In this document: positions 1-7,591 of the stretch, one piece after another | How the letters are laid out: every line of letters starts with the position of its first letter | Position numbering within the stretch: position 1 is the first letter of the stretch | Source of the DNA: an uncultured Ruminococcus sp. | GTDB taxonomy: Bacteria > Bacillota_A > Clostridia > Oscillospirales > Acutalibacteraceae | NCBI GenBank assembly: GCA_902798605.1 | Contig: CADBXH010000015.1 | Coordinates: 1 to 26,034, forward strand | DNA length: 26,034 nucleotides | Direction: 5' to 3' | Notes under the pieces: generated by a model | The model's input: the letters and a program-made list of their open reading frames with translations, nothing else | What the model was told of the DNA's origin: nothing | Databases searched by the model: none | Translations under genes and position numbers: made by a program

Positions 1-43
1 ATGTCCTATCCAGTCTTTCTGCGTGAACATTCGTCTGGTTCTC

Positions 44-71
44 GCGGGCGGACACATGGGTCCGCCCCTAC
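44..71. repeat. GTAGGGG-type hairpin repeat, copy 1
   Basis: Perfect 8-bp arms GGGCGGAC (46-53) and GTCCGCCC (60-67) enclose a 6-nt loop and end in CTAC (68-71). It is nearly identical to the copy at 4613-4640 in the same orientation. Related copies lie at 4475-4499, 4527-4554 and 4874-4899. Repeats of this GTAGGGGCGG style are known as dispersed intergenic palindromes in several bacterial groups; no function is assigned here. Confidence 0.8.
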
Positions 72-78
72 GAAAAAC

Positions 79-152
79 CTTAAGTTGACGACATTGCCTT
101 TCAGGGGAAATGGGCGAAGCCCAAAAGGGTTGCCGACGTGCTAAGGTTGCCG
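79..152. repeat. Composite repeat: 33-bp unit, triloop hairpin, 17-bp unit
   Basis: In order: CTTAAGTTGACGACATTGCC followed by a GGGGAAATG end (79-112), a mini-hairpin TGGGC-gaa-GCCCA (111-123), AAAAGG, then GTTGCCGACGTGCTAAG (129-145) and a partial second copy (146-152). The same order occurs inverted at 4777-4845, with different hairpin arms (GTCAC-ttc-GTGAC). It lies outside any gene, beyond the glgP terminator. Confidence 0.8.
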
Positions 153-170
153 TTTTCGCCAGAAAAAGGT

Positions 171-332
171 GTCGCCGACAACTTGTTGGCGGTGACGGAG
201 GGGGCAAAGTGTACCTATTACGCGAATCTTCCTTTGCAAACGGAGCGCTATCGGATAGCCCGCCCCCTCAGTCGCCTGCAACGTTTCGTTGCAGGCGACA
301 GCTCCCCCAAAGCGTTTCACGCATTGGGGGAG
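171..332. repeat. Cluster of four hairpins
   Basis: Four inverted repeats follow one another: an imperfect 12-bp stem at 171-196 (loop TT), GCTAT-cgg-ATAGC at 247-259, a perfect 13-bp stem with TTT loop at 271-299 (arm GTCGCCTGCAACG), and CTCCCCCAA/TTGGGGGAG at 302-332 with a short inner GCG/CGC stem. Apart from these and the repeats just upstream, nothing gene-like was seen in 1-351. Confidence 0.7.
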
Positions 333-351
333 CCTTTAAAGAGCATATTAC

Positions 352-385
352 AAAAAAATGAGAGCTGAGAATTTTCTCAGCTCTC
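352..385 (-). terminator. Rho-independent terminator of malQ-glgP
   Basis: A perfect 12-bp stem, GAGAGCTGAGAA (360-371) with TTCTCAGCTCTC (374-385), is followed on the minus strand by A then seven T. It lies 22 bp past the glgP stop codon and closes the malQ-glgP transcript. Confidence 0.92.
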
Positions 386-406
386 AAATTATAAATCTTA
401 ATTTTA

Positions 407-2779
407 TTACTTCTTGCCCTTATAGCTTGTGTGCCAGATCTCCTCCGCATACTCGAGGATAGCTCTGTCTGATGAGAACTTGCCTGCGTTTGCAACGTTG
501 AGGAGGCACTTCTTACCGAATTCCTTGCGGTCTGCATAGTCCGCGTTCGCGCGGATCTTTGTCTCGATATAATCGGGAAGATCCTGGATAAGGAAGTAGT
601 GGTCGGGATCATGCCAGTGTGTGCCCTTTGTAAGAGCGTGGTGGAGCTCGCGGAAGCTGCCCTCACCCTGAGCGCCGTCATCATCAAAGGTGCCGTCGAT
701 AAGTGTGTCGACAACCTTCTTGAGCTCGGGGTTAGCCTCAAGAAGCTCTGCCGGCTTGTAGCCCTCTGCCTTGATCTTTTCGATGTCCTCTACTCTTGCG
801 CCGAAGATATACTCGTTCTCAACACCCGCGCACTCGGCGATCTCGATGTTAGCGCCGTCCCATGTTCCGAGGGTAACCGCGCCGTTGAGCATAAACTTCA
901 TATTACCTGTACCGGAAGCCTCAAGACCTGCTGTAGAAGTCTGCTCGGAAATATCGGCAGCAACTACGATCTTCTCGGCGTAGGATACGTTGTAGTTAGA
1001 GATAAAGTAAACCTGAAGCTTGTCCTTTGTATCGGGATCGTTGTTTACGAGGTTAGCGATCTCGGTGATGTATTTGATGATAGCCTTAGCTCTTGCGTAA
1101 CCCGGAGCAGCCTTTGCGCCGAAGATAAAGGTTGTGGGAGTCCAGTTGGGAAGCTTACCTTCCTTGATACGGAAGTAGATAGCCATAATCGAGAATGCGT
1201 TGATGAGCTGTCTCTTGTACTCGTGGAGTCTCTTAACCTGAACGTCAAAGATAGTGTCGGGGTTAACGTCATAGCCGTCCATCTTTTTGATGTACTCGGC
1301 AAGCTGAACCTTCTTCTTAGCCTTGATCTTGTTGAACTTGTTGATAGTTCTTCCGTCGAGGCAGTCGTTGAGGACAGAAAGCTTTGAAAGGTCGATAAGC
1401 CAATCGTCGGAGCCGACCTTTTCGGTGATGAGCTCAGAGAGCTCGGGGTTGCACAGGCCGAGCCAGCGGCGCTGTGTGATACCGTTTGTCTTGTTGAGGA
1501 ATCTCTCGGGATAAACCTGATACCACTCCTTGAGGAGATCTCTCTTGAGGATCTCTGTGTGGAGCTGAGCAACGCCGTTAACGTATGTGCCGGCATATGT
1601 AGCGAGTCTTGCCATATGAACGGAGTTGCCGTCGATGATGCGCATCTTTGCGCGCATTTCTCCGCTGACGCCCTTGCTTATGAGCTCTTCCTGACACTTG
1701 TTGGCGATCAGGCAGATGATCTCATAGATCTCGGGGATGACCTGAGTCATAAGGTCTGCGCTCCATTTCTCAAGAGCCTCGCTGAGAACGGTGTGGTTTG
1801 TGTATGAGCAGGTCTTGCGGGCAATCTCAAACGCCTCGTCAAAGCCCTTGCCCTCGAGCTGAAGAAGTCTTACGAGCTCGGGCACACATGATACGGGGTG
1901 AGTATCGTTGAGCTGGATAGCGTTCTCCTCGGCAAAGTGGCTGAAATCGTTGCCGTGCTTTGCTTTGTAGCGGCGCATGATATCCTGAAGTGAAGCCGAG
2001 CAGAAGAAATACTGCTGCTTAAGTCTGAGCACCTTGCCCTCGTACTTGTTGTCGTTGGGATAGAGCACCTTAGAGATATTCTCGGCGTCGTTCTTTTCCT
2101 TAACGGCCTTGTCGTACTCGGTGTTGTTGAACGCTGTAAAATCAAACTCGTTTACAGCCTCTGCCTGCCAAAGGCGGAGAGTGTTGATGTTGTCGGTCTT
2201 GCAGCCGATAACAGCCATATCGTAGGGAACGGCCTTAACGGTCTGATCCTTGAACGAAACGGTTACAGCCTCGTCCTCTTTGCGGATGCACCAGGGATCT
2301 TCAAAGCGCTGCCAGTTGTCGGCAACCTCTACCTGATAACCATCCTCGATAAGCTGCTTGAAGAGACCGTACTTGTAGCGGATTCCGTAGCCGTCGAGCG
2401 GAACCTCCTGAGTAGCCGCCGAATCAAGATAGCAGGCTGCCAGACGTCCGAGACCGCCGTTACCGAGAGCCGCGTCGTCGATTTCTTCAAATACGTTGAT
2501 GTCGATTCCTTTTTTCTTGAGGAGCTTTGTTACATCTTCGAGGATCCCGAGGCAGTAGAGGTTGTTGTACATCATTCTGCCCATGAGGAACTCCGCCGAG
2601 AAGTAGTAGGCTCTTCTCTCGCTGTTGTGCTTTGCCTTACTCTTTGCCCAGTTGGGAGCGATCTCGCCCATTACCGCCTTACCGAGAGCGAGGTGCAGCT
2701 CGGAAGGAGTAAGCTCTTTTACTTCTTTACAGTACATTGACTGAGCGGTGAGCTCGAGTTTTTCCATAATGTTACCCAT
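407..2779 (-). CDS. glgP: Glycogen/maltodextrin phosphorylase
   Basis: PLP-dependent alpha-glucan phosphorylase (GT35). It releases glucose-1-phosphate from the non-reducing ends of glycogen or maltodextrin in the cytoplasm. At 790 aa it is slightly shorter than typical bacterial enzymes (about 800-830). The C-terminal half carries the family block GTGNMKFMLNGAVTLGTWDG; K628 in NMKF is the expected PLP Schiff-base lysine. Upstream are the GNGGLGRLAACYLDS active-site block and the VKRLHEYKRQL segment. The start is supported by GGAGG seven bases before the ATG. That ribosome site lies next to the end of malQ, whose stop is 3 bp away, so the two genes form an operon. The sequence does not settle whether glycogen or maltodextrin is preferred. 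Confidence 0.97.
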   Translation of the reverse strand: MGNIMEKLELTAQSMYCKEVKELTPSELHLALGKAVMGEIAPNWAKSKAKHNSERRAYYFSAEFLMGRMMYNNLYCLGILEDVTKLLKKKGIDINVFEEIDDAALGNGGLGRLAACYLDSAATQEVPLDGYGIRYKYGLFKQLIEDGYQVEVADNWQRFEDPWCIRKEDEAVTVSFKDQTVKAVPYDMAVIGCKTDNINTLRLWQAEAVNEFDFTAFNNTEYDKAVKEKNDAENISKVLYPNDNKYEGKVLRLKQQYFFCSASLQDIMRRYKAKHGNDFSHFAEENAIQLNDTHPVSCVPELVRLLQLEGKGFDEAFEIARKTCSYTNHTVLSEALEKWSADLMTQVIPEIYEIICLIANKCQEELISKGVSGEMRAKMRIIDGNSVHMARLATYAGTYVNGVAQLHTEILKRDLLKEWYQVYPERFLNKTNGITQRRWLGLCNPELSELITEKVGSDDWLIDLSKLSVLNDCLDGRTINKFNKIKAKKKVQLAEYIKKMDGYDVNPDTIFDVQVKRLHEYKRQLINAFSIMAIYFRIKEGKLPNWTPTTFIFGAKAAPGYARAKAIIKYITEIANLVNNDPDTKDKLQVYFISNYNVSYAEKIVVAADISEQTSTAGLEASGTGNMKFMLNGAVTLGTWDGANIEIAECAGVENEYIFGARVEDIEKIKAEGYKPAELLEANPELKKVVDTLIDGTFDDDGAQGEGSFRELHHALTKGTHWHDPDHYFLIQDLPDYIETKIRANADYADRKEFGKKCLLNVANAGKFSSDRAILEYAEEIWHTSYKGKK

Positions 2780-2782
2780 TGA

Positions 2783-4267
2783 TTAGTCCTCCAATCGGCC
2801 TGTTTCTACAGACAATGTTTTTAGTTTTTCGGCAAGCTCCGGGGTAAATACGTCGGGGCTTACTCTCCAAGTCCAGTTGCCGCCGAGTGTTGACGGGGTA
2901 TTCATCCTTGCCTCTTTGCCGAGACCGAGAATATCCTGCATCGGAACAACCGCCATATCCGCCAAGCTCTCGTAAGCCGTGCGGATCAATCCCCAGTTGA
3001 ACGGCTCGTCGTCGGGCATCTCGCAGTACTCGCGCGCATACGCGATGTCCTTGGGATCGGCTGTTTCAAGCCAGCCCATAACGGTGTCGTTGTCGTGGGT
3101 ACCTGTGTATACAACACAGTTGCTTGTGTAATTATGCGGCAGATAATCATTTTCCTCGCCGCTGTCAAAGGCAAATTCAAGAACCTTCATTCCCGGGTAG
3201 CCCGTCTGCTCCATAAGCTCGGTAACGTCGGGGGTAAGGGTTCCCAAATCCTCTGCGACAATCTCTATCTCGCCGCACGCCTCTTCCATCATTTCAAAGA
3301 ACTTGATCCTCGGTCCGTCTACCCACTCGCCGTTGATGGCGTTCTCTGCGGGATAGGGGATCGAATAGTAGCTTGCAAACGCGCGGAAGTGGTCGATCCT
3401 TGTAATGTCGTAAAGCTTCGCCGCAGCCTTTACGCGCTCAAACCACCACTCGTAGTCGGTCTGCTCAAGATAATCCCAGTCGTAGAGCGGGTTGCCCCAA
3501 AGCTGGCCTGTCGCCGAAAAATAATCGGGCGGACAGCCTGCAACCGCGATGGGATCGCCGTCGTCATATAGCTGGAAAATCTCGGGGTTAGCCCAAGTGT
3601 CCGCGCTGTCCATAGCGACATAGATAGGCATATCGCCCAAGATCTTGATGCCGAGTCCGTTTACATATGCGCGGAAGCTCTCCCACTGCTCATAGAATTT
3701 GAACTGGACGAATTTCCAGAAATTGATGTCGTTCCTGAGTCTGCGCTCGTAGCGGCGAACCGCGATCTCGTTGCGCATCTTGATGTCTTCGGGCCACTCG
3801 GTCCACGAAACCATATCAAAGCTCGATTTTACCGCCATATAAAGGGCATAGTTCCTGAGCCACTTGCTGTTCCTGCGCTTGAATGAGCGGAACTTTCTTT
3901 GATCGCGGGTTTTGTAGTTTTCAAAAGCTATCCTCAAAACCTTAAATCTGCTGTTATAGATTTTTTCATAATCAACTTCGGCGTCGTCGCTGCCCCAATC
4001 AAAGCTTTCAAGCTGCTTTTTGGTGACCAAGCCCTCTTCGGCGAGGGTATCGAGGTCGATCAAGTAGGGGTTGCCCGCGTAGGTTGAAAATGACTGGTAC
4101 GGCGAATCGCCGTAGCTTGTCGGTCCAACGGGAAGAATCTGCCAAACCGTCTGGCCGGATTTCTTCAAAAAGTCCGCGAACTTGCGCGCCTCTTTACCGA
4201 TGGTGCCGATACCGTAGGGGGAAGGAAGCGAAGTTATAGATAAAAGTATGCCCGCGCTTCTTGCCAT
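2783..4267 (-). CDS. malQ: 4-alpha-glucanotransferase (amylomaltase, GH77)
   Basis: Transfers alpha-1,4-glucan segments between maltooligosaccharides, giving longer chains for the phosphorylase encoded next. The 494-aa product starts MARSAGILLS and is close to the usual GH77 length. Catalytic motifs are intact: nucleophile D292 in RIDHFRAF, acid/base E339 in AEDLG, and D392 in GTHDNDT. These positions nearly coincide with the known residues of Thermus amylomaltase. The ATG at 4267 is preferred over an upstream in-frame ATG (4330) because it has a GGAG site and because family homology begins there. It is the first gene of the malQ-glgP operon, with a promoter at 4351-4379. Confidence 0.96.
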   Translation of the reverse strand: MARSAGILLSITSLPSPYGIGTIGKEARKFADFLKKSGQTVWQILPVGPTSYGDSPYQSFSTYAGNPYLIDLDTLAEEGLVTKKQLESFDWGSDDAEVDYEKIYNSRFKVLRIAFENYKTRDQRKFRSFKRRNSKWLRNYALYMAVKSSFDMVSWTEWPEDIKMRNEIAVRRYERRLRNDINFWKFVQFKFYEQWESFRAYVNGLGIKILGDMPIYVAMDSADTWANPEIFQLYDDGDPIAVAGCPPDYFSATGQLWGNPLYDWDYLEQTDYEWWFERVKAAAKLYDITRIDHFRAFASYYSIPYPAENAINGEWVDGPRIKFFEMMEEACGEIEIVAEDLGTLTPDVTELMEQTGYPGMKVLEFAFDSGEENDYLPHNYTSNCVVYTGTHDNDTVMGWLETADPKDIAYAREYCEMPDDEPFNWGLIRTAYESLADMAVVPMQDILGLGKEARMNTPSTLGGNWTWRVSPDVFTPELAEKLKTLSVETGRLED

Positions 4268-4350
4268 AGAATCAACTCCAATCTGATGGATTTTTAGTTT
4301 TTCCACAAGCTTTGTGCAAAATAACACCAATAGCCCATAGTATCAAAATC

Positions 4351-4379
4351 ATTTTACCACAAATCTACTGATTTTTCAA
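4351..4379 (-). promoter_or_regulatory. Sigma-A-type promoter for malQ-glgP
   Basis: On the minus strand, TTGAAA (-35, 4374-4379) is separated by 17 bp from TAAAAT (-10, 4351-4356). This would give a leader of about 75 nt before malQ. No operator or cre-like site was recognised with confidence. Confidence 0.75.
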
Positions 4380-4474
4380 GTTTTTTTCATCATTTATATG
4401 GTCAATTTTTGAAATGATGTTGTTTTTTGAAAGAGTTTGATTGATTGAAAATTGAAAACGGAAAACGGATAATT

Positions 4475-4659
4475 GTAGGGGCGGGCATTGCCCGCCCGCA
4501 AAAAACGCCGACCTTTCCTTTACATCGTAGGGGCGGACTAAAATGTCCGCCCGCAAAGCCGTTCTTTACTATCAGACCGCGCTGTCATTCGGAAAACGAT
4601 CGCTTCCTATCAGCGGGCGGACACACGGGTCCGCCCCTACAATGTTAAGGATAACATTG
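4475..4659. repeat. Three GTAGGGG hairpin repeats plus an adjoining palindrome
   Basis: Copies at 4475-4499 (GGGCGGGC-att-GCCCGCCC), 4527-4554 (GGGCGGAC, 6-nt loop, GTCCGCCC) and 4613-4640 (same arms, opposite orientation, ending CTAC). The last is followed directly by an 8-bp palindrome, CAATGTTA/TAACATTG (4640-4659). The region lies between the malQ promoter and a terminator for the neighbouring operon, so it is probably little transcribed. No gene was seen in 4380-4999. Confidence 0.8.
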
Positions 4660-4661
4660 CG

Positions 4662-4706
4662 CAAAACAAAAAGCCGCCCCGCCCAAATAGTAATCGGAGC
4701 GGGGCG
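4662..4706 (-). terminator. Probable terminator of the TPM / zinc-ribbon operon
   Basis: CGCCCCGC (4675-4682) pairs with GCGGGGCG (4699-4706) around a 16-nt loop. On the minus strand the stem is followed by GGCTTTTTGTTTTGC, a typical U-rich tail. It lies about 300 bp past the stop codon of the TPM gene, which would place the repeats at 4709-4953 in that transcript's 3' untranslated region. Confidence 0.65.
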
Positions 4707-4708
4707 TT

Positions 4709-4793
4709 CTTAGCACAACGGCAACCTTAGCACGTCGGCAACCTTAGCACGTCGGCAACCTTAGCACGTCGGCAATCTTAGCGCGTCGGCAAT
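4709..4793. repeat. 17-bp tandem repeat, five copies
   Basis: Unit CTTAGCACGTCGGCAAC, head to tail at 4709, 4726, 4743, 4760 and 4777. The middle copies match exactly or nearly so; the first has CAACGG for CGTCGG and the last has GCGCG. There are no spacers, so this is not a CRISPR array. About one and a half inverted copies lie at 129-152. Confidence 0.92.
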
Positions 4794-4799
4794 CCTTTT

Positions 4800-4953
4800 G
4801 TCACTTCGTGACATTTCCCCTAATAGGCAATGTCGTCAACTTAAGAAATAATCGCATACTTTTCCTTGCCATTGTAGGGGAGCACCCGCGTGTGCTCCCG
4901 AGGGCGTTCAATCATACTTTGCTTAAGTTGACGACATTGCCCTAATAGGGGAA
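4800..4953. repeat. MITE-like inverted pair of 33-bp units around a GTAGGGG hairpin
   Basis: A mini-hairpin GTCAC-ttc-GTGAC (4800-4812) adjoins a minus-strand copy of the CTTAAGTTGACGACATTGCC unit (4812-4845). A plus-strand copy of the same unit lies at 4922-4953. Between the two is a diverged GTAGGGG hairpin (4874-4899; arms GGGAGCAC/GTGCTCCC). Inverted ends, no coding capacity and about 140 bp total resemble a small non-autonomous element. No flanking target duplication was identified. Confidence 0.6.
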
Positions 4954-4999
4954 TCACATAAATTCTTAAATCTTCAGTTTTAAATTTTCAGTTTTAAGT

Positions 5000-5812
5000 T
5001 TAGAAGGACGATCCGCCGCCTCCGCCGCAGCCGCCTCCTCCGCCGCCGCAGCCTCCGCCGCCTCCGCCGAAGCCGCCTGAGGACGAGCTTACGTGGATGG
5101 TATCGGTTTTTATCAGAACCATATTAAGCGGAGTTGCCATCATTGTGCCGCTGCCCTTTGTCTCGGGAGGTTCGATCGACTTGCGAAGCGGGTTGAATTT
5201 CTTTGAAAAAGCTACCGCGAGCGCGATCATCAAACCGAGCACAATTGAGATAACGATATAGCTTGTGATTTTCATCGGCTCGGCTATCTTTTCACCATGA
5301 GCAGTCGCCGTCATCTGGGTGAACGCCTCTTTGGCGCAGGTGTAATAATCACCTGCGGTAGCGTAATGGCTTACGTTATCGGTGATCGTTCGCGCTATTG
5401 AGCCACTTAAATATCTATATAATGTTCCGTAGGATTGGATGCAAATGTTCCTTGATCCCACATTTATCATAAAAATACTCGCGCTGTCATATTCATAACA
5501 CGCCTTGCGCTCTTTTCTCGCCTGATCTAAATAATCGGAAACATTAATATTTGTCGTCCATAATATTGCGTGGCCGTATTCTGTCAGGGGCATCATTTCC
5601 TCAACAAGCTTTTTCTCATCGGAACTGCTGAGGAGATCATTATCGTCCTTGATCAAAACCTGATATCCCGTCTCGGGGTTGGTATACTGAGCCTCCGAGC
5701 GCTTGTGGCTTGCCTTTTTCTCCGCCGCGAAAGATGTGAACATCGAAAGGCTGATTAAAATCACGAAAACAAGAACGGCCGCCAAGGCTCTTTTTGTTTT
5801 AGTTAGAGTCAT
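5000..5812 (-). CDS. TPM-domain membrane protein with glycine-rich tail
   Basis: A 270-aa protein with an N-terminal signal or membrane segment (residues 8-29, ending SFAA), a TPM-like domain (about 45-175), a second membrane helix (183-203) and a C-terminal tail (246-270) made almost wholly of glycine with two Cys, ending GSSF. This layout matches the YgcG/TPM family, whose role is poorly defined; some relatives act in photosystem repair or as weak phosphatases. The start was chosen for its AAAGGAG site and signal sequence; upstream in-frame codons lie inside the preceding gene. It overlaps that gene by 14 bp, so the two are co-translated. Both are predicted membrane proteins and may work together at the membrane (inference). 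Confidence 0.8.
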   Translation of the reverse strand: MTLTKTKRALAAVLVFVILISLSMFTSFAAEKKASHKRSEAQYTNPETGYQVLIKDDNDLLSSSDEKKLVEEMMPLTEYGHAILWTTNINVSDYLDQARKERKACYEYDSASIFMINVGSRNICIQSYGTLYRYLSGSIARTITDNVSHYATAGDYYTCAKEAFTQMTATAHGEKIAEPMKITSYIVISIVLGLMIALAVAFSKKFNPLRKSIEPPETKGSGTMMATPLNMVLIKTDTIHVSSSSGGFGGGGGGCGGGGGGCGGGGGSSF

Positions 5813-7433
5813 ATTGCGCTCCTTTCTTGTTGAACTGCGGCAAAGGTCTTTTTGCCACATTGGTCTGAAATACGATGTGATACAGCGCAAAGCCAAACAG
5901 CTCCGCCGCCAAAACAACGCACGCCGCGTATGAAACTATATTAAACGCGGGATCGACGACCACAATGATTATAGCCGCGGCTATGCTTAACAGCATAACT
6001 ATCCTGAGCCAGAGCACACTGTTCAAAAACCGACGTGCGCCCTCGGTTATCCTTTGCCTGAGTTGGGAACCGTTATCTATCTTCATCTTTTTGAGCTTGG
6101 ATGTATCGACAAACTGGAGAACGGTCGCTATGAACAAATAAACACAGGTAACCGCCAATCCGATTTTTCCGAAGGTTCTAAAAGTTCCTTTGGCAGAATC
6201 ATCGAATGAGATGCATAATATGGCTACAAGTGCGATGATCGTTGCAAATACGTATGTGCCGCCCTTAAAGAACTTGGATTTGGACCGATCCAAAACAGCG
6301 CCGCTTTTGTCTACGGTTTTGTTGAACGATTCCATCATTGAATACATTCCCGTAAGCGCGAGCACCGTGCAGAGCGCGAGGGTCATATTCGCCTTGATCG
6401 ACGGCAGAACAGACATAGCCAAAAACAGAACGCCGAACACTACCGCCGAGATACCAAGCGCCGCTATCAAGATCCTTAACGGGCTGAGCGGCAGATCCGC
6501 AGCTACTTTTCCGGTTTGTCCGTTTACCGCTGCGTATGTAATGCTGTCGTTGTTGCGGCAGCTCATAAACCAAACGGGGTTCATTGTGCGGCTTACCGAT
6601 TTGATACTCGCGGGGAACTTGCTTTCCCCTGCTTTAATAGTCAAACTGTGCTGATTCTTTGCTCCCGTTATCGCGGGACATTCCGAGTAAACCTTTTCGG
6701 CGTCGGCAACAACCTCTTTTATTATTTCGTCATCGTACTCGTGGGGATCGACGTTGCCGATCTCCGCGTAAAATCCGCTGAGGTACACGGGCGAAAACGT
6801 CACGGCGCCGTTCTGATTAAAGGGCGCGAGGGTCTCGCTGAGATCGTCGTCAAAGGTCATTGATGCGTCGTGCGAAAAGCCCTTGAGCGTGTAGTCCGTA
6901 TTGCTGCGCATATCGTAGTGATAAATGTGGTAGGTGTTTCCGCCGACGTGCTGTCTTGATGAAACGCCCCTTATGCTGAACTCGCCGACTATCGCCGCAT
7001 CGTAGCTCCAGTAGGGCATATATATCCCCCTGAAACCGTCTATGGTTTGAGGGTTGCGGTATTTGCCGCCGATAAACGGATTCTTTTTTACCTCTTTAAG
7101 GTACAGCTCCTTGCACTGTTCCTTTGTTACCCTAAAGGGCACAACGCTGTCGGGCTTCCACTCTCTGCGGATCTTGTCAAATATCATCGACGCTCCGCCG
7201 CAGTACTGGCAAAAACCGATCGCGTCGTTTTTGTCGGTCGTGACGAGCTCCGCGCCGCAGGACGGACATATGTATACAAAGCTGTCAAAATACGGCTGGG
7301 TTTTTGCATCGTCACGCGTGCTGTTGTCTGTGATTTGCGTGGGGTCAAAGTGGTTGTGACAGTAGTCGCAGACCATTTGCTGGCTCGCTATGTCAAACCG
7401 CAGTCCCGCGCCGCAGGTTGGGCATTGGATCAT
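5799..7433 (-). CDS. Double zinc-ribbon multi-pass membrane protein
   Basis: A 544-aa protein. The N-terminus carries two CxxC...CxxC ribbons (C4/C7/C22/C25 and C56/C59/C75/C78), like the TFIIB-type or PriA-like ribbons of this Firmicutes family. A soluble region follows (about 90-318), containing YMPYWSYDA and PVWFMSCRNN...AVNGQTGKV, then about six membrane helices (319-342, 348-366, 392-411, 421-442, 473-493, 497-521). Function is unknown; such proteins are often annotated only as zinc-ribbon proteins. The start has GGAGG seven bases upstream. No clear promoter was found before it, so it may be read from the pncC promoter through the hairpin array at 7461-7585. Confidence 0.82.
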   Translation of the reverse strand: MIQCPTCGAGLRFDIASQQMVCDYCHNHFDPTQITDNSTRDDAKTQPYFDSFVYICPSCGAELVTTDKNDAIGFCQYCGGASMIFDKIRREWKPDSVVPFRVTKEQCKELYLKEVKKNPFIGGKYRNPQTIDGFRGIYMPYWSYDAAIVGEFSIRGVSSRQHVGGNTYHIYHYDMRSNTDYTLKGFSHDASMTFDDDLSETLAPFNQNGAVTFSPVYLSGFYAEIGNVDPHEYDDEIIKEVVADAEKVYSECPAITGAKNQHSLTIKAGESKFPASIKSVSRTMNPVWFMSCRNNDSITYAAVNGQTGKVAADLPLSPLRILIAALGISAVVFGVLFLAMSVLPSIKANMTLALCTVLALTGMYSMMESFNKTVDKSGAVLDRSKSKFFKGGTYVFATIIALVAILCISFDDSAKGTFRTFGKIGLAVTCVYLFIATVLQFVDTSKLKKMKIDNGSQLRQRITEGARRFLNSVLWLRIVMLLSIAAAIIIVVVDPAFNIVSYAACVVLAAELFGFALYHIVFQTNVAKRPLPQFNKKGAQYDSN

Positions 7434-7460
7434 ATTATAACCTCCATAATAAAGTTAAGA

Positions 7461-7585
7461 TTCCGCTTTGCGGAAGTTAAGATTTTGCTGCGCAAAGTTA
7501 TGATTGAAATCCTCACGGCGGAGCCTCTTAACTTGCACGAAGTGCAATCTTAACGACGAAGTCTCTTCACTTGCGCGAAGCGCAA
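7461..7585. repeat. Array of six triloop mini-hairpins
   Basis: Short perfect stems with 3-nt loops: TTCCGC-ttt-GCGGAA (7461-7475), TTTGC-tgc-GCAAA (7484-7496), GGC-gga-GCC (7518-7526), TTGCAC-gaa-GTGCAA (7533-7547), GAC-gaa-GTC (7555-7563) and TTGCGC-gaa-GCGCAA (7571-7585). Spacers are variants of AGTTAAGAT or TCTTAACT, and centres are 18-32 bp apart. The array fills the 158-bp gap between pncC and the zinc-ribbon gene. Confidence 0.8.
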
Positions 7586-7591
7586 TTCTGT

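Noticed and set aside
110..368. Two short plus-strand open frames in the left repeat region
   Set aside because: They run through hairpins and repeats and their translations follow the repeat units, with no ribosome site.
599..1387. Long open frame opposite glgP
   Set aside because: Antisense shadow of the conserved phosphorylase, with no ribosome site or recognisable domain.
4374..4402. Plus-strand promoter opposite the malQ promoter, sharing its -35
   Set aside because: The sequence 17 bp on is TATGGT, a poor -10, and no plus-strand gene follows.
4445..4648. 67-codon open frame in the repeat region
   Set aside because: It is made of the GTAGGGG hairpins and has no ribosome site or homology.
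4709..4793. CRISPR array
   Set aside because: The 17-bp units are directly adjacent with no spacers, and no cas genes are present.
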